64,000 nucleotides of DNA from Bacteroidota bacterium (lineage in GTDB: Bacteria; Bacteroidota; Bacteroidia; B-17B0; Aurantibacillaceae): assembly GCA_021156365.1 (NCBI GenBank), contig JAJNDK010000003.1, positions 310,001 through 374,000 of the forward strand. Reading direction: 5' to 3'. Below, in pieces: positions 1 to 9,028 of this stretch (its first letter is position 1; each line of letters opens with the position of its first letter). The notes below the pieces were generated by a model. It was not told the origin of the DNA. It searched no databases and saw nothing but the letters and a program-made list of their open reading frames with translations. Position numbers and translations under genes: made by a program.

Positions 1-1747
1 TCAGTCCTGCTGTTTCTTCATTCCCTGTTTTTGCATTGCTCATATTGGGAGAATTGTCAGATCCGGTAGTATTCTTCACAGGCACAGGATCTGGCTTCGG
101 CTCGTTCCCAGTGGTGGTGATAGTGTTTACCACTTTTGCCGTATCGGGTTTTGAAGTGAAATTAATATCGATCACCTGTTCGTTATATCCGCTGAGGGAA
201 GTAAGGTCCAGTACTTTTTCCTGGTCGTTCTGTCCTTCGTGCCTGTATACGATCCTGTACTTCTCACCGGCCGGAAGGTTCACCAGGTATTTGCCATTCG
301 TGGCATTGGAGCTGATGTTCGCATAATTCGCATTTTTATTTTCAATCTCCACATGTACTTTTCCTTCCACCGGAATACCGTCCAGTGTAACAGTTCCTTT
401 CAACAAAGCAAGATACGGTGTGAGGCCTATCAGTCCCGGGGAGATCCGGTAGATATCCTGCAATCCTTGTCCTTCCACCTTCCCGGAGGAGTAGTACCCG
501 GTTTTTCCATCGGCCGTCAATACATAATAAATATCATCATCGGGCGAATTGATCGGGTAGCCCATGTTCTCCGCATCGGACCAGGTAGAATCGTTGAAGT
601 TGTGCACCGTACGAAAGATATCATAGCCACCCATGCTGTTCTTTCCTTTGCTGCTGTACAATAAGATCCTGTTATCCGGGTGAATAAATGGTGCGTCATC
701 ATCATATGCGGTATTGACCTTGTCACCCATATTCACAGCAGGTCCCCAGGTTCCGTCAGGCTGCATCCGGGAGTAATAAATATCTTTTCCTCCAAATCCT
801 CCGCCCCGCTCGCTGGAGAAATAAAGTATTTTTCCATCCGAAGAAAGCGAACAGCTGCCTTCCCACGAGGAAGAGTTTACATCGCCGCTCAGGCGTTCAG
901 GAACAGACCAGTCAGCACCCGTGAGCGAGCTCATATACAGATCACCGCCATTGTTGCCATCATCTTTATAGATAAAAAGCTTTTGTGCATCGGGAGAAAG
1001 TGCTACTGCCGCATCGTTCGATATACTGTTAATAGTAGGGCCTATCTCTTTGGGCTCAACGAATTTTCCATTGTCGTCTTTGTGCGTAATAAAAACATCT
1101 TCGTAATAAATGCCGAAGGGGTCCGGCTGATTGACGCCATTTTGCAGGCCACCCAGACTTTTTTTACCAACATAGGTGTAGATCATCACAGACTCATCAG
1201 AGGAGATCACCGGCACATACTCGGATGCTTCCGTGTTAAGAGGCACACCTATATTGGTGATAGTAGCCGGCAGCGGGTTGGCGACCAGTTTTTTTCCGTT
1301 GTTGCAATAGTCAACCAGCAGCTGCAATTGTTTTTGCGTGGCGGGTTTGATCGCCTTGTTCTTCGTTTTATATAGCTCGATCAGCTGAAGCGCCTCGTCA
1401 AATTTGTAATTGAGGTGATTGGCTTTGGCGAGATCAAATTCAATTTCAGATGTCTTTTTGTTTTTTTCGTATACCTCTGTCAGGTATTTCAACGCCTCCC
1501 CGTGTTTGTCGCTCCTGTATAAGCCACAGAGACCATTCACGTATTTGAGATAAAGCTCGTTTGGGTGATTTTTCAGCAATTGCTCATAAATAGGAATGGC
1601 TATTACATAATGTCCTTCCTCGAATAAAACATGCGCCCTTTCCATGGAATCACGTTCTGTTTTCCTCCATTTACTCGTATTCATCTTGTTTTGGGCGAAT
1701 ATGCCAATAGAAAAAGTAAGGAAGAGGAACATGTAGAATTTCAGCAT
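1..1747 (-). CDS. PorE-like TPR/PD40 protein, C-terminus cut by window edge
   Basis: Partial gene; 582 codons stay open to the left edge. Residues 1-19 form a signal peptide ending FAQ. TPR-like helices follow (about 30-140), then a PD40/WD40-type propeller (about 165-435) with repeated blades such as ILYFSSERGGGFGGKDIY and ILLYSSKGKNSMGGYDIFR, then a carboxypeptidase-regulatory-like beta domain near 450-520 and a Pro/Thr/Asn-rich linker at the edge. This order matches PorE of the type IX secretion system, which ends in an OmpA-like peptidoglycan-binding domain; that part would lie outside the window, so it is inferred. It starts 34 bases after batE ends and may be cotranscribed with it. The adhesin-linked protein at 43767-45356 is a paralogue without the linker. 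The domain architecture is clear; a role in secretion is inferred. Confidence 0.85.
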   Translation of the reverse strand, partial: MLKFYMFLFLTFSIGIFAQNKMNTSKWRKTERDSMERAHVLFEEGHYVIAIPIYEQLLKNHPNELYLKYVNGLCGLYRSDKHGEALKYLTEVYEKNKKTSEIEFDLAKANHLNYKFDEALQLIELYKTKNKAIKPATQKQLQLLVDYCNNGKKLVANPLPATITNIGVPLNTEASEYVPVISSDESVMIYTYVGKKSLGGLQNGVNQPDPFGIYYEDVFITHKDDNGKFVEPKEIGPTINSISNDAAVALSPDAQKLFIYKDDGNNGGDLYMSSLTGADWSVPERLSGDVNSSSWEGSCSLSSDGKILYFSSERGGGFGGKDIYYSRMQPDGTWGPAVNMGDKVNTAYDDDAPFIHPDNRILLYSSKGKNSMGGYDIFRTVHNFNDSTWSDAENMGYPINSPDDDIYYVLTADGKTGYYSSGKVEGQGLQDIYRISPGLIGLTPYLALLKGTVTLDGIPVEGKVHVEIENKNANYANISSNATNGKYLVNLPAGEKYRIVYRHEGQNDQEKVLDLTSLSGYNEQVIDINFTSKPDTAKVVNTITTTGNEPKPDPVPVKNTTGSDNSPNMSNAKTGNEETAGL

Positions 1748-1781
1748 AGACAGGGGTTTTCAGCCAAAGATAAAGGGAATT

Positions 1782-2591
1782 TTAGAAAACTCCAATATCT
1801 TTTGTAGGCACCCAGCCTTCATTGCCATTCTCCAGCAACACGGAGGTCCACTCGTCGTTGGTAACAAGGATCTCCACTTTTGTGCCTTCGTGCAGCACAA
1901 ACTGTGATTTGGCATTCGCAGTAGGGGAGTTGAGTACCTGCACTTCCGACGCGAGTACAATGGCCTGCGTTTGACGGGTAACCGCATTGAGTGCAAGAAA
2001 ACCGATAATGAATGCAACTACACAGGCAACGAGACTGAAGGAACCCAGCCAGAAAAAGATCCGTCTCACACCCACAGAGATCGAGAGCCGGAAGCCTGCA
2101 AACAGCAGTAATGAGAACGCAAGCGTGCAGATAGTGATCCAGGCCCAGCCGGTGGTACTGAACAGGTTAAGAACGCCTGCTTCGATATTTTTTGCGAAAT
2201 AATTTTCTTTTTGCTCGATCGTGTCTTTTTTTCGCTTGTTAGCGATCGTGAGGTTGTGCTTCACATCTTCATCAGCCGGGTTCAGCTTATGTGCCAGCTC
2301 GTAATTATAGATGGCTTTACCCAATTCGTTATTTTTGTAATAGGCATTGGCCAGGTTGTAATACAGGGCAGCAGAAGTTTCGCCGGAACCCACTATCTTT
2401 TCATAATCGCTGATGCTGTTTTTGTATTCTCCCTTTTCATAGGCCTTTGCAGCGCTTTTCGATAAGTCGCTGTTGTCTGCGAAGAGGCTGAAAGCAAACA
2501 GCAGGAATACAGACAGGAAGCTACCGGTCTTGCCCGGTGCAGGCAGAAGACGTAAAATGCTGGTCAATATGGTATCAGGCTTTTGCTTCAT
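1782..2591 (-). CDS. batE: BatE: TPR and SH3-like membrane protein
   Basis: 269 residues. An N-terminal hydrophobic signal/anchor (about 24-38) is followed by TPR repeats (about 45-115, with SAALYYNLANAYYKNNELG), two membrane segments (about 145-165 and 180-200) and a C-terminal SH3-like domain (about 212-266) ending near EGWVPTKDIG. This TPR-TM-TM-SH3 layout is that of BatE from the Bacteroides aerotolerance operon. The start codon lies inside the end of batD (17-base overlap), so translation is probably coupled. No batA, batB or batC is nearby, so the D-E pair is detached from the classical operon. The molecular role of BatE is poorly defined; it is thought to act with the VWA-domain proteins BatA/BatB at the membrane. 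Confidence 0.88.
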   Translation of the reverse strand: MKQKPDTILTSILRLLPAPGKTGSFLSVFLLFAFSLFADNSDLSKSAAKAYEKGEYKNSISDYEKIVGSGETSAALYYNLANAYYKNNELGKAIYNYELAHKLNPADEDVKHNLTIANKRKKDTIEQKENYFAKNIEAGVLNLFSTTGWAWITICTLAFSLLLFAGFRLSISVGVRRIFFWLGSFSLVACVVAFIIGFLALNAVTRQTQAIVLASEVQVLNSPTANAKSQFVLHEGTKVEILVTNDEWTSVLLENGNEGWVPTKDIGVF

Positions 2592-4425
2592 CCTCGATAT
2601 TCTCTATCAGTTGTATGGTATTGTTGTAAACAGTATGAATGTCGGCAGATACCGCGGAAGGTGCATAACGCGCCACTTCACAGTCGCTGAGTGTATCGTT
2701 CAGTTTCCCGATGGTATCATTGCTTACCTGGCGTTTTTGCAATTGTGCCTGGATGTTCTCTTTGCTAAGCTCCGAAACGGGTATGTTCAGCTTATCGCTC
2801 AGGTATCTGTTCAATGCAATGGATACTTCCTGGTAGAAACCGTCTTTATTGTTTTGTGCTTTGTATTTTTCTGCTGTTGCCAGTTGCTTCCGTGCAAGCT
2901 TTGCTGCTTTCCGTTCTTTTACAGCCACTATATTGCTGTTCCGCTTTTCGAAATTTTTCCGCATCACGAGGAAACCTGCAAAAGCAACAAGAGAAAGACC
3001 GCAGAGCGAATAGTGTTTCCAGGAAGAGAAGAAAAGATCGCCTTTGGGTTTCAGCCGCAGCTCGCCGGTTTTGATATAGCGGATGTCATTTTCTTTTTCT
3101 TCTACAGCTGTTTTGGAAGGGCTCATCACGGTAGCGCTGCTTTCACCGTTCGGATCGGGGCTCACGCTTATGTGAAATTCAGCGGCAGGGACATCGATGT
3201 ATGTTTTTTTCTCCGGATCAAAATAGCTGAAGCCAAGATCTTTTATAGTAAACTCACCTGCCCTGCGTGGGATCAGCAGGAAGTCGTAGGTTTTTGTTCC
3301 GCTCAGACTGCCACCTTCCGAATAGTTTTCGCTGAGCTTCGGATCGAAGGTTTCGAAGCCATCCGGGAAGCTGATCTTCGGAGCATCGGTAAGTTTCAGG
3401 TTCCCTTTACCTGAAATGCTTAGCTTCAGGTTAATGCTTTCGTTGGCCTTCACTTTTTCTTTGGAGATCTCCGCTTTCATATTGAAGCTGCCCACAGCGC
3501 CGCTGAAATTCTCTGGTTTCCCTGCTTCCGGCAATGGTTTCACGTCGATGGTGATCCCCTTGCTTTTGGCTTTGATCAGCACATCTTCGTAACCGCCGCC
3601 CATCATTTGTTCGAAGATGTTGGTAGGCTGCCTGCTGCTTCTTTGTCGTACGATGCAATCCACTTCCATGGGCTCTATCGTCAGCTGACCTGCCCGCTGC
3701 GGGAAGAGGTAGGATTTGGTGAACTCTGCCACATAATACTGGATCCCGTCCATATTCTCTGTTTGCAACGCTATCTGTTTGTTCTTATTGTCTTCGTTCT
3801 GGCTCCAGAAGCCATTGAACACCGGCATTTTATAATTCTGGAAGCCGCGCAGATTAAGGCGGGAATATACTTTTTGCGTTACAACGATCTGCTCGCCGAG
3901 GTAGCAGGATTTTTTGCTGACGAAGGTCCTTACAAAAAGATCGTCATCTGTTTTGCCGGACGCGTATTGCCCGGAAGTGTTGGTTTGTGTTTGCGGGCTT
4001 GTGCTGCCTCCGGCCTGGTTGGGTTGTGTGCCTTTTACTTCTATTGGAATGCTGTTCGATTCCAGCTTGTTCCCGTTCACAACAATGCTTGCAGGTCCGA
4101 TGGTGAATTTGCCTTCTTTTTTTGGTGCAAGGATATAGGTAAGACTCAGGGACTGAGACATAGAGCCGTTGATGATCTGCATGCTGGTGGACTGGTTGGG
4201 TCCGGAAAACAGATCAAAATCACTGAAGTTAGGAGCTTTAAAATTGGAGCCGGAAGAATTGATGGTAAAGGTCAGCTGGAACACTTCACCCACAGCCAGC
4301 TTGTTCTTGCTGACCTGTGCCGTGAATTTCTGTGCAAAAACAGTAGTTGCCGTAAAGAACAGCAGGAGGACAAAACACACGTTTTTCCAACTACAGCAGG
4401 CTTTTGTATGCGTTGTTCTGTTCAT
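2575..4425 (-). CDS. batD: BatD family protein
   Basis: 616 residues. A signal peptide ends near VFAQ (about 32). Several immunoglobulin-like beta domains follow; the first opens with the family-typical run KNKLAVGEVFQLTFTIN, and later ones contain the repeated KKEGKFTIGPA/RRAGEFTIKDL pattern of BatD. A single membrane segment lies near 470-490, followed by a cytoplasmic helical tail. The length fits BatD, an exported membrane-anchored member of the Bacteroides aerotolerance system that works with BatA/B (VWA) and BatE. Its final codons overlap the batE start. A TAnnTTTG-type -7 element about 60 bases upstream could drive the operon. On the opposite strand it carries long open frames that are only shadows. 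Confidence 0.9.
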   Translation of the reverse strand: MNRTTHTKACCSWKNVCFVLLLFFTATTVFAQKFTAQVSKNKLAVGEVFQLTFTINSSGSNFKAPNFSDFDLFSGPNQSTSMQIINGSMSQSLSLTYILAPKKEGKFTIGPASIVVNGNKLESNSIPIEVKGTQPNQAGGSTSPQTQTNTSGQYASGKTDDDLFVRTFVSKKSCYLGEQIVVTQKVYSRLNLRGFQNYKMPVFNGFWSQNEDNKNKQIALQTENMDGIQYYVAEFTKSYLFPQRAGQLTIEPMEVDCIVRQRSSRQPTNIFEQMMGGGYEDVLIKAKSKGITIDVKPLPEAGKPENFSGAVGSFNMKAEISKEKVKANESINLKLSISGKGNLKLTDAPKISFPDGFETFDPKLSENYSEGGSLSGTKTYDFLLIPRRAGEFTIKDLGFSYFDPEKKTYIDVPAAEFHISVSPDPNGESSATVMSPSKTAVEEKENDIRYIKTGELRLKPKGDLFFSSWKHYSLCGLSLVAFAGFLVMRKNFEKRNSNIVAVKERKAAKLARKQLATAEKYKAQNNKDGFYQEVSIALNRYLSDKLNIPVSELSKENIQAQLQKRQVSNDTIGKLNDTLSDCEVARYAPSAVSADIHTVYNNTIQLIENIEDEAKA

Positions 4426-4486
4426 CGTTTAGGGAACCTAAAAATACATATTAGCGGGCTATTCGTATGTTAAAAAAAATTAAAGG

Positions 4487-4494
4487 CAAATTTA
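4487..4494 (-). promoter_or_regulatory. candidate -7 element (TAAATTTG) for batDE
   Basis: On the minus strand the octamer TAAATTTG fits the Bacteroidota consensus TAnnTTTG and lies about 60 bases upstream of the batD start. I see no good -33 TTTG at the expected spacing, so it is only a candidate. Confidence 0.35.
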
Positions 4495-4540
4495 AAAGAA
4501 ATACTGAATTGAAGGTCGCTTCTACGGAGCTTTTGAAAAC

Positions 4541-4694
4541 AGCCGCAGATTTCCGCAGATTCCGCAGATATAATTTGAAGGATTGAGGTTTCGAAACTAT
4601 GGCCCAAATGTAACGCGGAGTGATCCATGAAATTATCGCTGATTCCCTTAATAAAGTATTTAAAAATCCGCGTAATCTGCGGAAATCTGCGGCT
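4541..4694. repeat. Dispersed inverted repeat, 'GCAGAT' family, copy 1
   Basis: The left arm (4541-4569) is built from repeated CCGCAGATT units. The right arm (4666-4694) is its near-exact reverse complement over about 28 bases. About 96 bases separate them in the batD-PAP2 gap (4426-4776). Related arms occur at 13189-13211, 22480-22634 and 52351-52510, all between genes. Apart from this element and the candidate batD promoter I see nothing else in the gap. Confidence 0.85.
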
Positions 4695-4776
4695 GGCCAG
4701 CTAAGTTCTGGCTCCGCAGGAGCTCATAAAGCCTGCTATATATAATATGGCAAATTATAGGTAAATTCGCAGGGTT

Positions 4777-5451
4777 TTGAAAACACTCTGGAAAAATAAT
4801 ACACTCTTTTATTTTGCTTTTGCATTGTTTGCGGTAGCTGGCATCTGTATTATTTTCAATACCGATAAATTTGAGCTGCATCTCGCCATCAATAGTATAG
4901 TGGGAAACCCATTCCTGAATAATTTTTTTAAATACATCACCTTTGTGGGCGACGGGCTTTTCCTGGTTATCGTTGCTGTAGTACTTTTATTCTTTAATGT
5001 GAAGAACTCACTCTTTCTGCTATTGTCCTATGCGCTCTCGGGAGGCACCACGCAGCTCCTGAAGGCTTTTGCGTTCAGGGATGTGGACCGGCCTTACCTG
5101 TTTTACAGTTTTTATGATTTTAAGTTTACCCTTGTGGAAGGAGTGGATATGGCCAGCAACCGCAGCTTTCCTTCCGGGCATTCTACCTCGGCTCTGTGTC
5201 TTTTCTTTTGCCTGAGTTTTCTGAGCAGGCACAAAGGACTGCAGCTTTTGTTCTTTGTGCTTGGTATTATCACTGCTTTTTCACGTGTATATCTCTCGCA
5301 GCATTTTTTCGAAGACATCTATGCAGGCAGTATGATCGGGGTTGTGCTCAGCTCATTGGTTGCATGGTTCCTTTACATATCGGCTTTTGATAAAAAAACA
5401 CTTCGCCTGCAACGGCCGGTTTATAAACTATTTAGCAAACAAAATGGATAG
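4777..5451 (+). CDS. PAP2-family membrane phosphatase
   Basis: 224 residues with about six membrane helices and the three PAP2 signature blocks: K...RP (KAFAFRDVDRP near 92-102), PSGH (in FPSGHSTSALCLFF near 131) and SR-x5-H-x3-D (SRVYLSQHFFED near 170-181), which supply the catalytic histidines and phosphate-binding residues. It should remove phosphate from a lipid phosphate or pyrophosphate at the outer face of the inner membrane. The first block has eight rather than six residues between K and RP. The only reasonable start is TTG. Its last codons overlap the glycosyltransferase start (ATGGATAG), so the two are coupled. Undecaprenyl phosphate recycling or lipid A dephosphorylation would both fit; the substrate cannot be read from sequence. 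Confidence 0.85.
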   Translation: MKTLWKNNTLFYFAFALFAVAGICIIFNTDKFELHLAINSIVGNPFLNNFFKYITFVGDGLFLVIVAVVLLFFNVKNSLFLLLSYALSGGTTQLLKAFAFRDVDRPYLFYSFYDFKFTLVEGVDMASNRSFPSGHSTSALCLFFCLSFLSRHKGLQLLFFVLGIITAFSRVYLSQHFFEDIYAGSMIGVVLSSLVAWFLYISAFDKKTLRLQRPVYKLFSKQNG

Positions 5452-7177
5452 GTCACATTTACGCAATATCCTGTTGATCGCGCTGGGCGGTATTCTCCTG
5501 TTCCTTCCTTTTTTGGGATCAGTGCATTTGTTCGACTGGGACGAGATCAATTTTGCGGAGTGCGCACGCGAAATGTTAGTGACCAAAAATTATTCGCAGG
5601 TACAGATCAACTTTCAGCCATTCTGGGAAAAACCACCGCTCTTCATCTGGATGCAGGCGCTGAGCATGAATGTATTCGGTGTGAACGAATTTGCGGCCCG
5701 CCTCCCGAATGCGATCTGCGGTATTATTACTCTGTTAGTGATCTATTCGATCGGGCGAAAATTGTTTTCGGAGAAATTCGGTTTGCTCTGGACGCTTGTA
5801 TATGCAGGTTCTTTCCTGAGCTTCTTTTATTTTAAATCCGGCATCATCGATCCCTGGTTCAATCTGTTTATTTTCCTGGGTGTGCATTATGCCATCATCC
5901 ATACCAACAATCCTGTGGGCAGGAGTGGAGCGGTCAGTGCATTGTTATCCGGTGCTTTCATTGGACTTTCGGTTCTCACCAAAGGTCCGGTGGGTTTGCT
6001 TATTTTCGGTTTGACGGCAGGCGTTTTTGCTTTGATGAAACGTTTCAAAGGTCTCACACAGTTCCGGTATTTGCTTTTGTTCACGCTTTCCTTCCTTGTG
6101 TTTGGCTTCGGCTGGTTCTTAGTGGAAATACTGAAAGGCAATGTTGCCATTGTAAAAGAATTTCTCGAATACCAGGTACGTCTCTTTAATACCAAGGATT
6201 CGGGGCATGGCGGATTTTTGCTGTATCATTTCGTGATCCTGTTGGGAGGCTGTTTCCCGGCTTCTGTTTTTTTCCTGCAATCACATCGTCGTTCGGAAAG
6301 CGATACACCTTATCAGAAACATTTCAAGCGCTGGATGCTCGTCCTGTTCTGGGTAGTACTGATCCTGTTCACCATTGTGAAGACCAAGATCGTTCATTAC
6401 TCCAGTATGTGCTGGTTCCCGCTTACCTTCCTTTCTGCATACAGCATTCACAAGCTGATCGCAGGAGAATTCAATATGAAAAAATGGGTGTGGTACACCG
6501 GCATTACACTTACCCTTGTGCTTGGACTTGTATTTACACTTATTCCTTTTATCGATGTAATAAAACCATACCTGATCAATTCGGGCCTGATCGGTGACAA
6601 GTTTGCTGTGAAAAATCTTGAAGCGGATGGGAATTGGATGGGTTTTGAATGGATCCCCGGTTTGCTGTTCCTGGTTGGTTCCGTGTTTATTTTTATAAAG
6701 CTGTATGGCCGGCCGAAAGTAAAAATGATCCCCTTGTTGTTCGGGCTTTCTTTGTTTGCAGCTTTCTCTGTCAGTGCGCTCATCGTTCCGAAGGTGGAGC
6801 TGTATTCGCAGGGAGCAGCTATTGATTTTTATCAGTCGCTGAAAGGAAAAGATGTTTATCTCGAGACATCCGGCTTTAAAAGCTATGCCTATTTATTCTA
6901 TGCAGAGAAACGCCCGGAACAGAATACACCTGAGATGATGGCCTTTGCGAAGCAATTGGGAGAGCGCGAAGCCAAAGAAGGCATCCACGATCCGCATATA
7001 TCGTTTGCACGCTATTGTGTGATCTATATGAGCGATGCCGACACGATCCGGAAGGATGCTTACATGGCGGCGAAATTTATGGATGCAGAGAATTTGTTGC
7101 AAACACGGCCAAAATATAAAAAGCTTTACGAAAAGAACGGCTTTGTGTTTGTGAAACGCGAGGCAGACATCAAATAA
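5444..7177 (+). CDS. ArnT/PMT-like membrane glycosyltransferase (GT39/GT83 type)
   Basis: 577 residues from the ATG at 5444, which overlaps the PAP2 stop; an in-frame ATG at 5342 would run 110 bases into that gene and is rejected. The first extracytoplasmic loop carries the family signature DWDEINFAECAREML (about 26-40), whose acidic residues are the expected catalytic site. About ten to twelve hydrophobic helices follow, then a soluble C-terminal domain (about 450-577). Relatives transfer a sugar from a polyprenyl phosphate carrier to lipid A, protein or glycan on the periplasmic side. Pairing with a PAP2 phosphatase suggests use of a lipid-linked donor and recycling of the carrier. Acceptor and sugar are unknown. 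Confidence 0.85.
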   Translation: MDRSHLRNILLIALGGILLFLPFLGSVHLFDWDEINFAECAREMLVTKNYSQVQINFQPFWEKPPLFIWMQALSMNVFGVNEFAARLPNAICGIITLLVIYSIGRKLFSEKFGLLWTLVYAGSFLSFFYFKSGIIDPWFNLFIFLGVHYAIIHTNNPVGRSGAVSALLSGAFIGLSVLTKGPVGLLIFGLTAGVFALMKRFKGLTQFRYLLLFTLSFLVFGFGWFLVEILKGNVAIVKEFLEYQVRLFNTKDSGHGGFLLYHFVILLGGCFPASVFFLQSHRRSESDTPYQKHFKRWMLVLFWVVLILFTIVKTKIVHYSSMCWFPLTFLSAYSIHKLIAGEFNMKKWVWYTGITLTLVLGLVFTLIPFIDVIKPYLINSGLIGDKFAVKNLEADGNWMGFEWIPGLLFLVGSVFIFIKLYGRPKVKMIPLLFGLSLFAAFSVSALIVPKVELYSQGAAIDFYQSLKGKDVYLETSGFKSYAYLFYAEKRPEQNTPEMMAFAKQLGEREAKEGIHDPHISFARYCVIYMSDADTIRKDAYMAAKFMDAENLLQTRPKYKKLYEKNGFVFVKREADIK

Positions 7178-7185
7178 CACATCCC

Positions 7186-8442
7186 ATGAGTTTCCTGGAA
7201 TCTTTACGCAGCTACAGGAGGATCGAAAAACCGGTCCTGTTTGTTATTGTTACGGAATTTTTTATCCAGCTCATCAATATTACCTTCATGAACATGCAGC
7301 CCTTGTTCCTTGCTGCCGAAGGATACCGGGATGATGAGATCGCAGGGCTTACTGCTACCCGTTTTGCAGGTGTACTCATTCTTGCTTTGCCCCTGGGCGC
7401 TTTGATCCGCGGGAAAAAAGTGAAGAATCTTTTTATGATCTCTGCCGTGTTGGTTCCCCTGTTTGCATTGTGCAATATTTATATGGCAGGTTTTCACAGC
7501 AAAGTGCTGATCCATGTTTTACAATTCCTGTGGGGCGCTTCTTTCACCTTTATGCAGATCCCGGTGATCCCCTTTATCATGCGGAATTGTAAAAAGGAAA
7601 ACCATACCGCCGGTATTGCGCTGAGCTATTCCACGTACAGCTTTGCGGGTATCATCAGCGGCGTTCTTATTTATGTGCTCGACCTGATCGATCCTGTTTT
7701 TTTCAATGAGAAAATGGTGCTGCTTATTTTTTCACTCACCGGTTTCTTTGGTGTATGGATGATGAGCAAGGTGAAGATCCAGGAGAAGACCGTGGAGAAA
7801 AAAGCGAAGCATCCATCCAAAGGAAGGTATGATTGGGCGATCATTATCCGTGCGCTGATGCCCACACTCATCATAGCTATCGGGGCGGGACTCACTATTC
7901 CTTTTATCAGCCTGTTCTTTAATAAAGTGCATGGCTTCGACAAAGGTGATTTCTCTGTCATCAGTGCGATCGCAGCCATACTGGTGGCCTGGGCAGCGCT
8001 GATGGTACCTTCTATCAAAACAAGCGTCGGGTATAAAGTTGCCATTCCTACCACGCAGTCGCTGGCTGTGATGTCGCTGGTTGCATTGGCCACCACCGGG
8101 CTCTATAACCAGTACCCGGTTGCGGCAGCGATCGCTGTGATCTGTTATGTCCTGCGGCAGCCGCTGATGAATGTGGCGGGTCCGATGACCACGGAGATCG
8201 TAATGAACTATGTAGGCAGGAAGAACCAGGAAATGGTAAGCGCATTGATCTCTGCGATCTGGAGCGGGAGTTTTTTTCTCAGTGGTCTGATCGTAACCAT
8301 TCTGCTGGCACACGAGGTATCGTATGTGAATATTTTCCTGATCACGGCGGCTTTGTATGCAGTGGGCGTGGTGTGGTATTATTTCCTGATACTTGATTAC
8401 AACCGGAAAGAAAAAGCGGGATTGATAGAAGCAGACGAATAA
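7186..8442 (+). CDS. MFS transporter
   Basis: 418 residues with about twelve hydrophobic helices in two halves joined by a charged cytoplasmic loop (about 198-222, rich in Lys). The loop between helices 2 and 3 (RGKKVKN) resembles the basic MFS motif A. It begins 8 bases after the glycosyltransferase and ends 9 bases before the next gene, so it belongs to the same operon. Substrate cannot be read; membership of a glycolipid-type operon makes export of an envelope component possible, but drug or metabolite transport is equally open. Confidence 0.75.
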   Translation: MSFLESLRSYRRIEKPVLFVIVTEFFIQLINITFMNMQPLFLAAEGYRDDEIAGLTATRFAGVLILALPLGALIRGKKVKNLFMISAVLVPLFALCNIYMAGFHSKVLIHVLQFLWGASFTFMQIPVIPFIMRNCKKENHTAGIALSYSTYSFAGIISGVLIYVLDLIDPVFFNEKMVLLIFSLTGFFGVWMMSKVKIQEKTVEKKAKHPSKGRYDWAIIIRALMPTLIIAIGAGLTIPFISLFFNKVHGFDKGDFSVISAIAAILVAWAALMVPSIKTSVGYKVAIPTTQSLAVMSLVALATTGLYNQYPVAAAIAVICYVLRQPLMNVAGPMTTEIVMNYVGRKNQEMVSALISAIWSGSFFLSGLIVTILLAHEVSYVNIFLITAALYAVGVVWYYFLILDYNRKEKAGLIEADE

Positions 8443-8451
8443 TTTATTCAA

Positions 8452-8943
8452 ATGGAAACAAAAGAAGAAAAAGTGTTTAAAACAAAAACCGGGTATTGTC
8501 ACATTTTACCGGACAGGATCGTTTTGACAAGAAGCGGAATTGTTGGTGAAGTTGCGAACGTAACGGTCGGAAATAAAATGGCACGTATACTCACGGTCTA
8601 TGGCATTCTTTCGTTTTATTTATTCTACCTTGCTTTTGAAAGTTATAGCAGCGAGCGCTATGTATCGACCGTGTTTATAGCGGTTATCGGATGTCTTTTT
8701 GTATACGGCATGTTGAACAGCCTGAACAATTCCGCAACACCTGTGATAGAAAGGAAAAAAATAAGAGCAGTAAAATTCAGGAAGGGTGTACCCGGCCTTA
8801 GCCGCTCACGTTTTGAGATCCGTTTTGAAGAGGAGAACGGGAATATAAAAAAGCGGTTGATCATGCTTCCGGGCTCTATGAGCAGCGGGGAAGACGAGGC
8901 AAGGAAAGCTGTTGAATTATTCAGGAGTGAAGGGATGTTGTAA
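8452..8943 (+). CDS. Small membrane protein of unknown function
   Basis: 163 residues, not recognised. The N-terminal 40 residues are polar and beta-rich. Two adjacent membrane segments (about 43-61 and 68-86) follow, then a basic cytoplasmic-type C-terminal domain (about 97-163) with strands and a closing helix. The layout resembles PH-like membrane domains, in which a hairpin of helices sits between soluble strands. Last gene of the PAP2-glycosyltransferase-MFS operon (9-base gap) and followed by a probable terminator. Confidence 0.7.
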   Translation: METKEEKVFKTKTGYCHILPDRIVLTRSGIVGEVANVTVGNKMARILTVYGILSFYLFYLAFESYSSERYVSTVFIAVIGCLFVYGMLNSLNNSATPVIERKKIRAVKFRKGVPGLSRSRFEIRFEEENGNIKKRLIMLPGSMSSGEDEARKAVELFRSEGML

Positions 8944-8977
8944 TGGAATGTAGCGCTGGCCTGCTAAACTGAAAGCT

Positions 8978-9000
8978 GCTTTCCCGGGAAGCGTTTTTTT
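8978..9000 (+). terminator. Probable intrinsic terminator of the 4777-8943 operon
   Basis: A GC-rich inverted repeat around TTCCCGGGAA is followed directly by eight T residues, 35 bases after the stop codon. The loop is tight, so the exact stem is uncertain. Confidence 0.6.
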
Positions 9001-9028
9001 TGTTCTTACGAATAGAGAGCTGGAAAAG

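Noticed and set aside
2473-3414. Long plus-strand open frame opposite batD
   Set aside because: It is complementary to a well-supported gene, and its sequence has no protein-like features; codon bias of batD leaves the opposite strand open.
3607-4473. 288-codon plus-strand frame opposite batD
   Set aside because: Same reason: it lies wholly over the batD signal region and first domains.
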